From the NCBI GenBank assembly GCA_026413225.1, contig CM048552.1, positions 187,088,053-187,152,052 of the forward strand: DNA of 64,000 bases, given 5' to 3'. Shown piece after piece: positions 62,701 through 64,000 of the stretch. Numbering within the stretch: position 1 is the stretch's first letter; every line of letters begins with the position of its first letter. Position numbers and translations under genes: made by a program. The notes beneath the pieces were generated by a model. That model did not search any database. It had not been told where the DNA came from and was given only the letters and a program-made list of their open reading frames with translations. This DNA is from Otis tarda. Taxonomy: Eukaryota; Chordata; Aves; Otidiformes; Otididae.

Positions 62701-64000
62701 TAGCATCCTTAGATGCTCATGTGATGCCAGTCATGGCCAGGCATGGTGGCCCTAACCTGCCAATGGCCTTGGCAACAGAGCACATGGACAGTTCATGTGG
62801 AGGCAACTACACTGGGCTACTACCTAGTTTCGGTCACCCCACCTGTTTTAGGCATTTAACTGAACGCTTTGTTAGGAGCTCAGTTCCCTCCAGAGTCGAA
62901 GGAGACAGAAACGTGTCTTCATTTGAGTGCTGACAAAGGGTCTGGTGGTGGCCCCCTCTCTGTGGATAGTAGGAAAAAAAGTCCTAGTGTAATAAGACTC
63001 CCAACTTGACCTGACGTTAAATGAGATGAGTCCAGGCTCAGATGCCTACCTTCAGGGCGATGACTGCTCTCCTTTGCCGAAGCAGATCAGGACATTCTCA
63101 CCATCAGATTATTTGAGTTGTACATCACTTCTCCCTGGAGACACTGCAGTTTGACAGCTACATAAGGGACCCATAAGTGGCAGTTTGAAGAAGGCCAAGT
63201 GTAATTATCTTTACAGAATTTTGAGACCCAATACTAGATTTATAGCAATGGCTTACTGATAAAGTATCATTAAAAAAAACCTCTTGTACAATTGTTCCTA
63301 GGTCAAGCATCATCCTCTTTGGACAATGTGCTTCACACAGCAGGCAATTTGGCTTGGAGTTTCTGGATTCCAGTGGGAACTAAGTGCATTTTAGTGATAC
63401 TGTGGTGAGAGTCATCCTACTGAGAGGTTGTAAAAGTAATTGGGGTGATTTGATCTCTCTTATCGGCAACAAATTATGAGATGTGACTGTGCACCAAGAA
63501 ACAGGAGATGAGAGTCTTCCTCCTCATAGGAGAAGGTGTGACACCGTGAGTCAAGGCCAGCTTCGAGGCTAGGGCACGACTCACAGGGCAAGAGCTGAAT
63601 AGTTATTTTTAGTTTTTCTTTGTTTAAATTCTGTGCCCAATGGAAATTTCTCATAGTAAGAAGGGAGGAAGATGTTTAACTCTGATTAGGTCTATGGTAG
63701 AATTAATGTGCGTGGAATATCCAGACCTTGATTCTTTGCTTGTCTTTGGCAGTGAATGAATGTCTGTCATTGCAAATGTCTACAAAATTACTGTTTTAAT
63801 GACCTGTTTGCTTCAATTAGGGCCTGGCTATTACCTTTCCAAGAGGCAGAGGGTTGGGGAGGGGGAGATAGAGCGGGAGAAAAAAGCTGATCACTAGGAT
63901 GTGTGAGTAGAACATTTAAGGGGCCAGCTGAAACCGAGAGTGGATTTGGAAAGGCTGTGTGATGAATCTGTGACATTGCAATATTTCAATCATCACATTT
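59768..64000. other. Gene-poor right end of the window
   Basis: No gene recognised on either strand. It holds poly(A) at about 62209-62221, a possible old repeat near 61160-61235 and a candidate conserved non-coding stretch at 61700-62200. I looked for guanylate cyclase blocks, because GUCY1B2 lies next to RNASEH2B in human, and found none. Confidence 0.5.

Noticed and set aside
63049..63105. Minus-strand exon-like piece reading CPDLLRQRRAVIALK before GTAGGC
   Set aside because: Too short, with a stop just upstream and no matching acceptor; no family match.
1..64000. tRNA, rRNA, microRNA clusters and CRISPR arrays
   Set aside because: Scanned by eye for box A/B pairs, known hairpins and regularly spaced repeats; none was convincing. 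A tRNAscan or Infernal run would be decisive.

Overview
The window is vertebrate nuclear DNA, AT-rich outside one CpG island and scattered with CR1 LINE fragments. CR1 3' ends carrying the ATTCTATGAT-type tail, together with an LTR fragment resembling avian ERVL LTRs, point to a bird. No species-level call is possible from the sequence alone, and no bacterial-type features or CRISPR arrays are present.

One gene is unambiguous. RNASEH2B, the non-catalytic B subunit of ribonuclease H2, occupies 6600-46945 on the plus strand in 11 coding exons. I rebuilt the exon chain from splice sites, reading phase and recalled similarity to the human protein. All 11 exons join in frame to give 307 residues (306 with the alternative exon 5 acceptor), against 312 in human. 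The chain runs from a CpG-island promoter at about 5940-6800 to clustered poly(A) signals near 47.52-47.55 kb. Notable details are a GC-AG intron 2, a tandem NAGNAG acceptor at exon 5, a degenerate PCNA-interacting motif at the C terminus, and an overlapping upstream ORF whose start codon lies inside a YY1-like site.

Layout: 1-5940 is upstream sequence with four CR1 fragments. 5940-6800 is the CpG-island promoter and exon 1. 6664-46837 is the RNASEH2B body; intron 1 is 12.7 kb, and intron 9 holds an ancient decayed CR1-like LINE followed by a younger CR1, while intron 10 holds another. 46838-47565 is the last exon and 3'UTR. 47565-64000 has no recognised gene. It does hold an ancient repeat patch with alternating inverted motifs (50.8-51.1 kb), an exon-like series ending in a stop and poly(A) signal (51.3-54.4 kb, unproven), an LTR/CR1 cluster (55.7-59.3 kb), an unexplained 180-codon ORF (59.2-59.8 kb) and a possible conserved non-coding element (61.7-62.2 kb).

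RNASEH2B acts with RNASEH2A (catalytic) and RNASEH2C, neither of which is in this window, to remove ribonucleotides and RNA from DNA in the nucleus. The rest of the window is mostly intron, intergenic sequence and transposon remains. No wholly novel system could be demonstrated.
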